This document shows, in pieces, positions 11,159-17,578 of a stretch of DNA of 21,165 bases (the stretch's first letter is position 1; every line of letters begins with the position of its first letter). The position numbers and the translations under genes were made by a program. The notes beneath the pieces are model-generated. The model searched no databases. It was not told where the DNA came from and was given only the letters and a program-made list of their open reading frames with translations. Source of the stretch: a virus. The stretch spans positions 1 through 21,165 of the IMG/VR virus record IMGVR_UViG_3300022690_002130, one strand, 5' to 3'.

Positions 11159-11431
11159 TTATTTATCAAGAATTTTTTGTATAAATTCATCTGCTTCAGT
11201 TTGTATCTTATCTAAAACCAAACAAGCGTTGTCTTCAGAAAGTTCAGTCGATATATCAGTCATTATCTTAAAACATTCGATAAATCCAGCGTAGAAAGCC
11301 TTTTTCATCTCTCTATTTTGTATGTCAGGGGCTTGTTTTGAGATCACTAGTTTTGAAAAAATACCCCACATCATTTCGATTGTTAATTTCTCTGGGTCAA
11401 CTAAATCTGTCCATTTTATTTCTTTACGCAT
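11159..11431 (-). CDS. Unknown helical phage protein (90 aa)
   Basis: Begins MRKEIKWTDLVDPEKLTIE, has MMWGIFSKLVISKQ, REMKKAFYAGFIECFKIMTD (about 39-58) and an acidic helical end (LVLDKIQTEADEFIQKILDK). The A-F-Y-A-G-F-x-E-C-F-K block suggests an alpha-helical bundle. ATG at 11431 follows GAGAGGAG and is overlapped by the 23-residue MIKQHT mini-frame. Family not recognised with confidence. Confidence 0.6.
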   Translation of the reverse strand: MRKEIKWTDLVDPEKLTIEMMWGIFSKLVISKQAPDIQNREMKKAFYAGFIECFKIMTDISTELSEDNACLVLDKIQTEADEFIQKILDK

Positions 11432-11487
11432 ATTTTCTCCTCTCTCTTTCTTTTTAAATTAAGTTCAACTGTGTGTTGTTTAATCAT
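11416..11487 (-). pseudogene. MIKQHT start module without its gene (23 aa)
   Basis: ATG at 11487 overlaps the upstream stop (ATGA). The first 19 bases are identical to the start of the gene at 11149, giving MIKQHTVE, after which similarity ends and the frame runs through the next ribosome binding site to TAA at 11416. It looks like the cut-off head of a third MIKQHT gene, kept as a leader frame, or a result of recombination at gene starts. Confidence 0.45.
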
Positions 11488-11732
11488 TCTTTTTTCAGTA
11501 TTTTAAAATATGCTTTAAAAAATTTTACAATGTTTTCAGTAATAAAGCCTAAAACATCCTCATCCAAAGTTTTATGTTTCATTATTTCTTTTGTCATACT
11601 CATAGTTACAAATCTACCTGATATATTTTTTGGTAAATAGCGACTTCTATGTACAAACATTTCTAAAGAATACATTTTGTTATCTTCGTCATACATTAAC
11701 TGAGTAGAAACTTCCATTATTTTATTTTTCAT
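11484..11732 (-). CDS. Unknown protein (82 aa)
   Basis: Begins MKNKIMEVSTQLMYDEDNKM; contains YSLEMFVHRSRYLPKNISG, a beta-like block, then MTKEIMKHKTLDEDVLGF and a basic helix (IVKFFKAYFKILKKE). No cysteine or catalytic motif. It starts one base below the stop of the upstream gene at 11733. Soluble and probably alpha/beta; no family recognised. Confidence 0.6.
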   Translation of the reverse strand: MKNKIMEVSTQLMYDEDNKMYSLEMFVHRSRYLPKNISGRFVTMSMTKEIMKHKTLDEDVLGFITENIVKFFKAYFKILKKE

Positions 11733-11915
11733 TTAATACCTTAACCTTTCTAATGCTCTTCTCTTTATATTTTCTCTATATTTATCAGAGTCTTGATACT
11801 TTTTTATAACTGCTCTGTACTTATCCGTCTGTAGATACTTTTTCATTGCCCTTTTTTTAGACTCTTTGCCTTTATCAGTCGCCATATACTTTTTCTGGTA
11901 CTCTTTCTGGTTCAT
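11733..11915 (-). CDS. Small basic protein with TDKGK-type repeats (60 aa)
   Basis: Start at 11915 (MNQKEYQKKYMATDKGKE) is set by AGGAG six bases upstream; the longer frame to 12032 would cross the promoter. It contains three repeats of a (T/S)-D-K-(G/Y) motif about 18 residues apart: ATDKGKES, QTDKYRAV, DSDKYREN, each followed by Lys/Tyr-rich helix. This is a familiar phage basic repeat protein, probably nucleic-acid binding, of unknown role. It is the first gene of the minus-strand accessory arm and has a 5' hairpin leader. A relative is at 6997. Confidence 0.7.
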   Translation of the reverse strand: MNQKEYQKKYMATDKGKESKKRAMKKYLQTDKYRAVIKKYQDSDKYRENIKRRALERLRY

Positions 11916-11931
11916 TTTGTCACTCCTAATT

Positions 11932-11983
11932 TGAAATGGCCGCTGTCTTTCAGGGGGGAAAATAAAAACAAACGACCATTTCA
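11932..11983 (-). promoter_or_regulatory. Leader hairpin directly upstream of the 11915 start
   Basis: In the minus-strand transcript UGAAAUGGUCG pairs with CGGCCAUUUCA (11 bp, one G-U), around a 30-base loop that contains six C residues. The stem starts at the expected transcription start (about 11982) and ends nine bases before the AGGAG of the first gene. Likely an mRNA-stabilising or translation-control element. Confidence 0.5.
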
Positions 11984-11988
11984 GTGCT

Positions 11989-12017
11989 ATAATACAATCA
12001 ATCTGTAACAAAATCAA
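11989..12017 (-). promoter_or_regulatory. Promoter for the minus-strand accessory arm
   Basis: On the minus strand TTGATT (12017-12012) and TATTAT (11994-11989) with an ideal 17-base spacer. The start would be near 11982, giving a leader of about 67 bases that contains the hairpin. Confidence 0.6.
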
Positions 12018-12056
12018 TATATTTATACTCATTTATTTTTTTATAGTACAATAAGT

Positions 12057-12085
12057 TTGATATAAACTTAAAAATAAGATATACT
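12057..12085 (+). promoter_or_regulatory. Promoter for the 12093 gene, apparently leaderless
   Basis: TTGATA at 12057-12062 and TATACT at 12080-12085, spacer 17. Transcription would begin at about 12091-12093, at or within two bases of the ATG at 12093. No ribosome binding site fits in between. Confidence 0.6.
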
Positions 12086-12092
12086 TTAAAGC

Positions 12093-12284
12093 ATGCCAAA
12101 AAGAGTAAAGTACGATCCTCAAAAAATTATGTTTGAGTTGAATAAAAAAGAAAAAAATTGGGATGAAATTAATAATAATTATGGAAAATCTAAGGGTACT
12201 ATACAAAGATGGTTCGATAATAACGATTATTGTATTGAAGAGTTGCCTAAAAGATATCTTATTTATAAAAAGGAAAAGGAATGA
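12093..12284 (+). CDS. Small homeodomain-like HTH protein, paralogue of 4067
   Basis: 63 residues starting MPKRVKYDPQKIMFELNKK. The HTH lies at about 22-43: NWDEINNNYGKSKGTIQRWF, with the recognition helix T-I-Q-R-W-F. This resembles homeodomain-like transposase or terminase-small-subunit N-termini. The relative at 4067 shares MP-(R/K)-x-(L/V)-KYD and the NW start of the HTH. It has its own promoter diverging from the minus-strand arm, so it is well placed to be a switch regulator. Its mRNA seems leaderless. It overlaps the next gene by ATGA. Confidence 0.65.
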   Translation: MPKRVKYDPQKIMFELNKKEKNWDEINNNYGKSKGTIQRWFDNNDYCIEELPKRYLIYKKEKE

Positions 12285-12580
12285 CGTTTAAACTAAAAAA
12301 TGATTGTGAAACTTGTATTTTTAAAAACGATATAAGGTTGGTTAATGGGGCTGAATTAACTGCTTCTGGTGGTGAAATTAAAGTTCCACATTGTTTTGCT
12401 GAGATATATTTTGAAGAAGAGGATGAAAGCCATTGCTGGAATAAACAAAGTCAAAGAAATCCAAAACTATTTTTATCACAAGATGATGCTGGATTTAATA
12501 ATTTAGACACATTGTTTGGGTTGGGACATCTTAATGTTTCAGATCCCGGATCATCAAAACTTAATTTTGATTCACACTAA
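12281..12580 (+). CDS. Chimeric protein: Cys-rich N-terminus fused to a tail-fibre lectin-domain fragment
   Basis: 99 residues in two parts. Residues 1-58 are a small Cys-rich unit (CETC at 9-12, HC at 37-38, HC at 51-52), similar in layout to the protein at 833. Residues 63-99 (LFLSQDDAGFNN, LDTLFGLGHLNV, ending DSH) align with residues 119-156 of the lectin-domain fibre protein at 13913-14695 (VFLSQDDTG, VDSLFGLGTLSV, ETH). The fibre copy goes on for 100 more residues; this one stops. The fragment is on the opposite strand from the fibre gene, about 1.7 kb away, and diverged in sequence, so it is not a recent copy. The stop codon abuts the late-operon terminator. Confidence 0.65.
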   Translation: MTFKLKNDCETCIFKNDIRLVNGAELTASGGEIKVPHCFAEIYFEEEDESHCWNKQSQRNPKLFLSQDDAGFNNLDTLFGLGHLNVSDPGSSKLNFDSH

Positions 12581-12622
12581 AAAAATTATGACTCTCCACT
12601 ACAAACAAATGAAGAGCCATAA
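12579..12622 (-). terminator. Intrinsic terminator of the late operon
   Basis: In the minus-strand RNA UUAUGGCUCU (12622-12613) pairs with AGAGUCAUAA (12595-12586), 10 bp with one G-U, loop of 17, followed by seven U residues (12585-12579). It lies 39 bases after the last late gene. On the plus strand the stem has an A-C mismatch and no U-run, so it acts in one direction only. Confidence 0.8.
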
Positions 12623-12660
12623 CTACAAAACCACAAGAGTATCTTATTAATATATCATTT

Positions 12661-13038
12661 TTATATATTCAATCCAAATTTAACTTCCCCATTAGATGGA
12701 TCCCAATCAGCCGAAACAATACCAAACGATCCGTTTACTTTCTTTGTCTTGATATCATATCCCAATTTTAGACCTGCCAATTCTCCCTTTGCCTTGGTAA
12801 TAATATCAGCAGCTTTATCCGTATCTTCATCCGAATATTCTTTTGTAAGATCATCAAACTTTTTTATCAACCAGCCCACTTTTTTAGCTTCCTTTTCTTT
12901 CTTACTAAACTCAGCGAGTTGTTGTGCCATAGTCAAATACATCTTTATAGTCTTCCAGTTCTGTTTATCAAGCCCCCACCTAACCAACCCCCGAACATAC
13001 TGCCAAACAAATAATAACCCCGTTTTTAATACTAACAA
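12661..13038 (-). CDS. Unknown late protein with hydrophobic N-terminus (125 aa)
   Basis: TTG start at 13038 with a strong AAGGAGG eight bases upstream; no ATG fits. N-terminal LVLKTGLLFVWQYVRGLVRW could be a membrane anchor. A charged helical middle (QLAEFSKKEKEAKKVGWL, DEDTDKAADIITKAKGEL) and a beta-rich end (KKVNGSFGIVSADWDP) follow. It is the last gene of the late operon, after the endolysin-type and membrane proteins. An accessory lysis or virion role is inferred from position. No family recognised. Confidence 0.65.
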   Translation of the reverse strand: MLVLKTGLLFVWQYVRGLVRWGLDKQNWKTIKMYLTMAQQLAEFSKKEKEAKKVGWLIKKFDDLTKEYSDEDTDKAADIITKAKGELAGLKLGYDIKTKKVNGSFGIVSADWDPSNGEVKFGLNI

Positions 13039-13039
13039 A

Positions 13040-13456
13040 TTAATGACCTCCTTTTAATGATTTTATAACAGTAAAATAAAAAGTTGCAAACGCAATGCCT
13101 AAAAAAATAAGGCGTGGTATCCAATAAACAAAAATATTAATAATCCCTCCCCATACCGTTTTCCAAATAGCATCTGTAGTTTCCTCTTTTGTTTTCATCT
13201 TTTCAGTTGTTAAAATATTGTTATTAATTTTATCATCTAACCCTGCAAATGCCTTTCGATTTTCTTGTGATATTGAATTTATCTTTGAATAAATATTATC
13301 TAAACCTTTATCAACTTTTTTAAGTATTTCTTTATTATCATTTTGTAAGCCACTAATATGATCTTTATTGACCTCAATTTGCTCTAATACAAATTTTTTG
13401 TCTGCATTCCACCTAGACGTACCGTCTTCTAAAGGGATTGCATTTTGAGAATTCAT
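13040..13456 (-). CDS. Coiled-coil protein with C-terminal membrane anchor (holin- or spanin-like position)
   Basis: 138 residues. Soluble N-terminus, a coiled coil at about 23-85 (FVLEQIEVNKDHISGLQND, ILKKVDKGLDNIYSKI), then a hydrophobic region at about 101-131 (VWGGIINIFVYWIPRLIFLG, IAFATFYFTV), one long or two short spans, and a basic end KSLKGGH. It overlaps the endolysin-type gene by ATGA. In phages, a membrane protein coupled to a lysis enzyme is often a holin or a holin-associated protein; here the tail anchor is the unusual point. No family recognised. Confidence 0.65.
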   Translation of the reverse strand: MNSQNAIPLEDGTSRWNADKKFVLEQIEVNKDHISGLQNDNKEILKKVDKGLDNIYSKINSISQENRKAFAGLDDKINNNILTTEKMKTKEETTDAIWKTVWGGIINIFVYWIPRLIFLGIAFATFYFTVIKSLKGGH

Positions 13457-13911
13457 TTTAAATGCTTTTCATCTTTCACAATAAAAATAACACTCTTTTT
13501 GTCTAAAATCTCTTTGGCTATTATCGGGTAAAGCCTAGTATAAGCAATTCTTGAATTCCAAATAAGGCCATCCCCTACTTGATTATTCTTAACATTGTCA
13601 CCCATCAATGGACAACCTGCGGTATGATCTTTGGTGCTTCCGGTATGAAAGTAAATATATTTAAAGTCTGGAATTTCTCTAATCCAAAGCATCCCTTCAT
13701 GAAAGGAATACCTTTTTTTATATTTTTGATTTAAAAGCCCATCGGTTCTTAAATCAACCCTGTATTCTCCGGCTGGAATTCTCGTTTCTTTTAGAATTTT
13801 CTTATCTCTATGGGTATCTTCTAACATGTGACAGGCAAAAACACCGTCAATGAAGAATAAACCTTGTGTACTGCGTCCGTTATCTGAGTATCTTTGGTTT
13901 AATAAAATCAT
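13453..13911 (-). CDS. DUF5675-family protein, probable lysis enzyme
   Basis: 152 residues. Order of blocks: LLNQRYSDNGRSTQGLFF (strands), HMLEDTHRDKKI (about 28-39), KETRIPAGEYRVDLR (about 41-55), MLWIREIPDFKYIYFHTG (about 74-91; H89, G91), DHTAGCPLMGD (about 95-105; C100). L-E-D ... I-P-A-G-x-Y ... (I/F)-H-x-G-x-x-x-x-x-T-x-GC is the DUF5675 signature. The His and Cys recall L,D-transpeptidase-type active sites. Members are found in phages and tailocins near lysis genes and are thought to act on cell wall; activity is not proven. It lies between fibre genes and a membrane protein. Confidence 0.75.
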   Translation of the reverse strand: MILLNQRYSDNGRSTQGLFFIDGVFACHMLEDTHRDKKILKETRIPAGEYRVDLRTDGLLNQKYKKRYSFHEGMLWIREIPDFKYIYFHTGSTKDHTAGCPLMGDNVKNNQVGDGLIWNSRIAYTRLYPIIAKEILDKKSVIFIVKDEKHLK

Positions 13912-13912
13912 T

Positions 13913-14695
13913 TTATGGTGTTCCCCATTTATTTTTTAAGTAATTTTTTACTAAATCTATTTCAGCAGTGATTAATGCTCGTTCATATATAATAACTTCA
14001 GAAATTCGACCCACATAAACCGGAATAGCATTTACTCTTGCTCCAATTACAAGGGGATCTATACTATCCGCCCCAAAAAAACCTGGCATTGTGCTTATAC
14101 TAGATGCCGAAAAACTGTCTGCAAAAACATTAAAGGAAGTACCTTCTACTTTGAATCCCGAAACATGGGCTATTCCATCATCAAAAGTCTGTGTTGTATT
14201 GACCCCATTTATTGCACCAGCAGTGCCATGTGTTTCAAGAGTAAGCGTACCATCAGGAGATACAAACACACTTAATGTTCCCAAACCAAATAATGAATCT
14301 ACACTATTTGTGGTTCCGGTATCATCCTGAGAAAGAAACACATTACGAGTTCCATCTGCGGTTTTAAATACAACAAAACCTGTATAGTCACCTCTTGATG
14401 GAATCCAATTTACTTTCAATCGATTAGACCCATCAAAACTAAGCGTTGGCAACCCATTCAATCCAGTCGCCTCATAGGTTGCCTGCACAATAGGATTAGG
14501 TTCACTAGCATCTCTATTGTTTACCGATCTATCCGCCCATATCTCAACATCAGCCCCATTAAAAGTAAAAGAAGAAAAAAGTAATGCATCTAACCATAAA
14601 CCTAAATTAAGAATTTGTGACGGAAGAAAATCATCAGTACCAATTATTTGAGTCACTGGTTTTTTTACTAGATTAACAACTAAATTTCTTAGCAT
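13913..14695 (-). CDS. Tail-fibre-like protein with LamG/concanavalin-type lectin domain
   Basis: 260 residues. Residues 30-255 are one jelly-roll lectin domain: LGLWLDA (32-38), VEIWADRSVNNRDA (50-63), LPTLSFDGSNRL (82-93), YTGFVVFKTAD (104-114), NVFLSQDDTG (118-127), and the closing LVIGARV, VYVGRISEVIIYERAL. The L-W-L-D-A ... W-x-D-x-S-x-x-x-x-D-A ... F-D-G ... G-x-I-x-E-(V/I)-I-I-Y pattern is typical of laminin-G-like phage adhesins that bind surface sugars. It lies after the fibre and fibre-accessory genes, so it is probably a receptor-binding subunit. A fragment homologous to residues 119-156 sits in the early gene at 12281. Confidence 0.8.
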   Translation of the reverse strand: MLRNLVVNLVKKPVTQIIGTDDFLPSQILNLGLWLDALLFSSFTFNGADVEIWADRSVNNRDASEPNPIVQATYEATGLNGLPTLSFDGSNRLKVNWIPSRGDYTGFVVFKTADGTRNVFLSQDDTGTTNSVDSLFGLGTLSVFVSPDGTLTLETHGTAGAINGVNTTQTFDDGIAHVSGFKVEGTSFNVFADSFSASSISTMPGFFGADSIDPLVIGARVNAIPVYVGRISEVIIYERALITAEIDLVKNYLKNKWGTP

Positions 14696-14701
14696 AAAAA
14701 C

Positions 14702-14953
14702 CTATGGTTGTATATTATTTTGATGATCATATACAACTTTATCCAGTGTTGTTTTGTCGTCTGAACTTAATGCTTGATCAAATGATATTTTTGCTTCATC
14801 GCCCGAACATTTAATATTAAATATTTTATTTGGTAACGCTGCTTCAACTTCTGTCGCTAACATTATAGGATTGTCTGACTCATCGACTCTTAAAATATTA
14901 TCAATATCCCATAAATTATTTATTAAGTGTCTTGTATATAAATATTCGGTCAT
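14702..14953 (-). CDS. Small fibre-associated protein (83 aa)
   Basis: Begins MTEYLYTRHLINNLWDIDNI; contains VEAALPNKIFNIKCSGDEAK and ISFDQALSSDDKTTLDKVVYDHQNN. The F-x-(I/V)-x-C-x-G-D-E-x-x-I-x-F-D-x-x-L-S-x-x-(D/E)-x-x-x-L-D-x-(I/V)-V-x-x-H pattern recurs next to phage fibre genes. It could be a small structural subunit or assembly factor. Wedged between two fibre genes with 3-6-base gaps. Confidence 0.6.
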   Translation of the reverse strand: MTEYLYTRHLINNLWDIDNILRVDESDNPIMLATEVEAALPNKIFNIKCSGDEAKISFDQALSSDDKTTLDKVVYDHQNNIQP

Positions 14954-14956
14954 GAT

Positions 14957-16099
14957 TTATCCTTTCGTAAAATAAACTATTTCAATTTCTAAATATCTAA
15001 TAATTCCACCAATAGCGTTATGATCCAGCAAAAGGCCGCAGCGATCTCCTGCTGATATTGAACTAAATACAACTGATAAATCAATTTCAATAAATTGATC
15101 GGTATTACCAGTAAAATCATAAGTTGTTGTTGTGTCTGATTCTGAATTTTGGTTGAATGGTTCCCCAATAGTTGCATAATCAGAAAAAAGATCAATATTT
15201 TTACCTGCTCCAGCAGCTCCAGCTGTTGGATTTCCTGTAATTACTAATTTAATAAGGGAAAAAAAATCATTAGGAATTCTAAAAGTAAATCTACTCTCTG
15301 CATTTGCAGCAATATTTTTTACTCTAAAATCACCTAAATCCGCATCATATTCTGAATTGAAAGTAGCTGAATTTGTTGACCTTCTATGAAGGTCAACCGC
15401 CCATTGCGAAGTTCTAGCAACAATATGAGCAGAATCACCTACGACTGATAACTCCCAAGTTGATCTACCACTTATTTGTTCAGCTCCATCAGGGGTTAAT
15501 ATAACTTTATTAAAATCAGAAGTGTTTTTCTGAATGGTTGCTTCCATTTCTTGATTACTTGCAAGTGCTGGTAAATCCACTATGACTTCTCCACCGGAAG
15601 TATCTACACTTAATAACCCATCCCCCTGTTTAAGGGTATAGGGTGAATCCGAAAAATCAATTTCTGTCACTTTTCTTTTTGTAAATAATTGATCTAATGC
15701 GTTATTAAGAGTAGTACCCGGAACGACACTATCATTATTGACTTGTGATGAAACATAGTCATTTGCTGCTGCCACAACCGCACCGGTTCTTCCAAAAACA
15801 GAATCTACCGGAGCCATAGTTGAATCTAACGTATTAAGGGCATCTTTGACAGTCGTACCGCTTACCCCACTATCATTATCTACTAGAGATGCTGCATAGT
15901 CATTCAATACTGGAACAACCACACCTACTCTACTATTAAACGAACTTACAGTACCTATTGATGATATATCGTCTTTAAGTTGTTGATATGTTTGATTTGT
16001 TGAGTTATTTCCAGCGGGATTTTCCCATAATGTTAGAGCCGCATCATCTGGGACTGCTTGATTTCCATAACCTGAATACTTTTTACCATCATTAGCCAT
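14957..16099 (-). CDS. Tail fibre protein with two 47-residue repeats
   Basis: 380 residues. N-terminus (1-50) carries YSGYGNQAVPDDAALTLWEN, a likely baseplate attachment part. Two repeats follow at 51-91 and 98-138: S-(S/V)-F-(N/G)-(S/R)-R-(V/T)-G-(V/A)-VV ... NDY ... V-(D/N)-NDS-x-V-x-GTT-(V/L)-x-(D/N)-AL-(N/D)-x-L. This FGRTGAVV/DY/ND unit is a classic phage fibre shaft repeat. The rest is a beta-rich shaft (VDTSGGEVIVDLPALASNQE) and a C-terminal globular domain with IDLFSDYATIG and LEIEIVYFTKG. A trimeric fibre is expected. It lies in the fibre cluster after the baseplate genes. Confidence 0.85.
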   Translation of the reverse strand: MANDGKKYSGYGNQAVPDDAALTLWENPAGNNSTNQTYQQLKDDISSIGTVSSFNSRVGVVVPVLNDYAASLVDNDSGVSGTTVKDALNTLDSTMAPVDSVFGRTGAVVAAANDYVSSQVNNDSVVPGTTLNNALDQLFTKRKVTEIDFSDSPYTLKQGDGLLSVDTSGGEVIVDLPALASNQEMEATIQKNTSDFNKVILTPDGAEQISGRSTWELSVVGDSAHIVARTSQWAVDLHRRSTNSATFNSEYDADLGDFRVKNIAANAESRFTFRIPNDFFSLIKLVITGNPTAGAAGAGKNIDLFSDYATIGEPFNQNSESDTTTTYDFTGNTDQFIEIDLSVVFSSISAGDRCGLLLDHNAIGGIIRYLEIEIVYFTKG

Positions 16100-16108
16100 A
16101 TTTGTCTC

Positions 16109-16408
16109 TTAATTTATAAAAGCACTAACAAGAGTACTTCCACCCGCACCCGAAACGATAGCGCCTACAAAAGACCCGATCTTTAATACATCGATTTTCT
16201 CTATGGTGTTTGTTGTAAATGATGCATCTGAACCATCCGTCTTTTTTAAAGTTATCCAAGTAGACCCGTTGTCAGTTGTTCCTTGTAAAGTAACAGTAGC
16301 CCCATCAAAAGTACCGGAAACAGTAATATTTTTAACCGCACCGTCTGATTCTATTTGATTGGGTGGTGGTGATACATTTACTGCTTGATTTTCTAATAAA
16401 AACGCCAT
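16109..16408 (-). CDS. Small beta-sandwich structural protein (99 aa)
   Basis: Begins MAFLLENQAVNVSPPPNQ; the rest is beta-rich: VKNITVSGTFDGATVTLQGT, DNGSTWITLKKTDG, VGAIVSGAGGSTLVSAFIN. This is an Ig-like or discoidin-like arrangement with a T-x-D-x-G-x-x-W loop, common in small virion accessory proteins. It lies directly upstream of the fibre gene with a good AAGGAGAAAT ribosome binding site. The exact position in the virion is unknown. Confidence 0.6.
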   Translation of the reverse strand: MAFLLENQAVNVSPPPNQIESDGAVKNITVSGTFDGATVTLQGTTDNGSTWITLKKTDGSDASFTTNTIEKIDVLKIGSFVGAIVSGAGGSTLVSAFIN

Positions 16409-16419
16409 GTTATTTCTCC

Positions 16420-16659
16420 TTAACTTATTTTAATTTTATGCTCAGTTGCAAAAGAATGTAATAAATCTAATTGTGCTTGGAGTCGATCAATTTCAGTCTT
16501 ATACTGTAATTCAGTAATATCTAAATGAAGAAAATCATTATATCCCTCATCAGGTATATTTAATTTGAATTTAATTTTTCCATCTTTTTTTTCAATTACA
16601 GATTTACCCGGTTTATCTTTTAAAGAATTATGTTTTTGAACCCCATCGATTATTGCCAT
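16420..16659 (-). CDS. Small fibre-cluster protein with C-terminal coiled coil (79 aa)
   Basis: The N-terminus is Lys-rich (VQKHNSLKDKPGKSVIEKKD), then KIKFKLNIPDEGYNDFLHLD, and a heptad-like helix at about 50-75 (LQYKTEIDRLQAQLDLLHSF). It starts after AGGAGGTTT, 12 bases below the upstream fibre gene. Could be a fibre chaperone or linker; inferred from size and place only. Confidence 0.55.
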   Translation of the reverse strand: MAIIDGVQKHNSLKDKPGKSVIEKKDGKIKFKLNIPDEGYNDFLHLDITELQYKTEIDRLQAQLDLLHSFATEHKIKIS

Positions 16660-16670
16660 GTTAAAACCTC

Positions 16671-17471
16671 CTAAATTTCATAATTAATATCACATGAAAA
16701 ATTTCTATTTGTTCCTAATCCCCAGTCAGAGTTATCGCCATTTCCTATAAATAACTCTGAAACCGTAGCTGCAAAAACAACCGCACCAAAACGACCTGTT
16801 CCCGGTTGAACTTGACCTGAACCCGTTTGATTAGTCATCAGAGCATCAATAGGTAAAGTAGCTGAAACATATCTTGAAGCAACGCCACCTGTCGTGCCGG
16901 TTGCATTAATACAAACAAAAATATGTTTATTTTTATACTTAAATTTAGCTACATTTGTGACTACTGCTGTAAATGTCATTGCACCATCTGCCCCATAGGT
17001 TGGAACATAATTTGCCCATGCACTTTCTTGTAATTGAAATTCGTCATTTGATTCATCAAAAACCAACTCAATTATCTCATCAAGTAAAATCATTCCAGCT
17101 AATAAATTGTTTGCTACAAACTTTATACTCTTAGCACCAAGACCATTGATATTTACCGTACTAGACCCTGTATTCGTATTAACCACACGGAACCTAATTC
17201 GCATTCCATCTTTATATTGAAATATCTGTGCTTGTGCCCCTACATTTTGTAAAACATAAACATCTGCTGCACTTCCACCGGCTTCTTGGTAAAAATCCCC
17301 TCTTGCTGCAAAAATAGCGAGTGCTTTATGTGATTGCTGAAAATCACCGACATTAAGAACTTGTCCTGAACCTACAATAAAGTTGTTATTTTCAAACTTA
17401 AATCCATTTAAAAAATTGGCTAGTAATTGCCCTTGAGTCCCATTTATAAAATCTTCTATTGTTGCACTCAT
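16671..17471 (-). CDS. Tail fibre / tail collar-type protein
   Basis: Start at 17471 (MSATIEDFINGTQGQLLANF) follows GGAGGGAAAA; the longer frame to 17498 would run through a terminator stem. 266 residues. N-terminal attachment part, then DVYVLQNVGAQAQIFQYKDG, the block NTGSSTVNINGLGAKSIKFV (about 101-120) and EIIELVFDESNDEFQLQ: the N-x-G-x-x-x-V-N-(I/V)-NGLGAKSIK ... (I/V)-x-ELV-x-D ... F-x-L-Q signature of phage fibre proteins. The C-terminal part (ISATGTTGG, GAVVFAATVSELFIGNGDNS) is a beta-rich tip. First gene below the internal terminator. Confidence 0.8.
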   Translation of the reverse strand: MSATIEDFINGTQGQLLANFLNGFKFENNNFIVGSGQVLNVGDFQQSHKALAIFAARGDFYQEAGGSAADVYVLQNVGAQAQIFQYKDGMRIRFRVVNTNTGSSTVNINGLGAKSIKFVANNLLAGMILLDEIIELVFDESNDEFQLQESAWANYVPTYGADGAMTFTAVVTNVAKFKYKNKHIFVCINATGTTGGVASRYVSATLPIDALMTNQTGSGQVQPGTGRFGAVVFAATVSELFIGNGDNSDWGLGTNRNFSCDINYEI

Positions 17472-17487
17472 TTTTCCCTCCATTAAC

Positions 17488-17517
17488 AAAAAAGACAAAC
17501 TCTTGGTAGAGTCTGCC
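17488..17517 (-). terminator. Intrinsic terminator/attenuator between gp48-like and fibre genes
   Basis: In the minus-strand RNA GGCAGACUCU (17517-17508) pairs with AGAGUUUGUC (17503-17494), 10 bp with two G-U pairs, loop ACCA, then six U residues (17493-17488). It ends 16 bases upstream of the fibre start codon, so no promoter fits after it. Fibre expression must depend on read-through or antitermination. Confidence 0.75.
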
Positions 17518-17570
17518 TTCGATTTCGATCAGCAAATATTGTTTAAATATTTTTATATCAGTTTTCTTCT

Positions 17571-17576
17571 ATTATA
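17571..17576 (-). promoter_or_regulatory. Possible -10 box upstream of the fibre leader
   Basis: Perfect TATAAT on the minus strand just past the gp48-like stop, but the -35 (TTTATT, 17-base spacer) is weak. If used, it would give a leader of about 75 bases ending in the terminator at 17488. Such a short leader resembles an attenuator. Confidence 0.35.
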
Positions 17577-17578
17577 GT

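Noticed and set aside
11916-12032. N-terminal extension of the TDKGK protein to 12032
   Set aside because: The extension crosses a well-formed promoter and leader hairpin; AGGAG fixes the start at 11915.
13915-14330. Plus-strand frames inside the fibre and baseplate genes (for example 14091-14330, 18400-18606, 20491-20784)
   Set aside because: All are shadows of long, recognisable minus-strand structural genes.
12461-14340. A diversity-generating retroelement with template and variable repeats
   Set aside because: The lectin fragment and the fibre gene resemble each other, but differences are not confined to adenines and no reverse transcriptase is encoded in the window.
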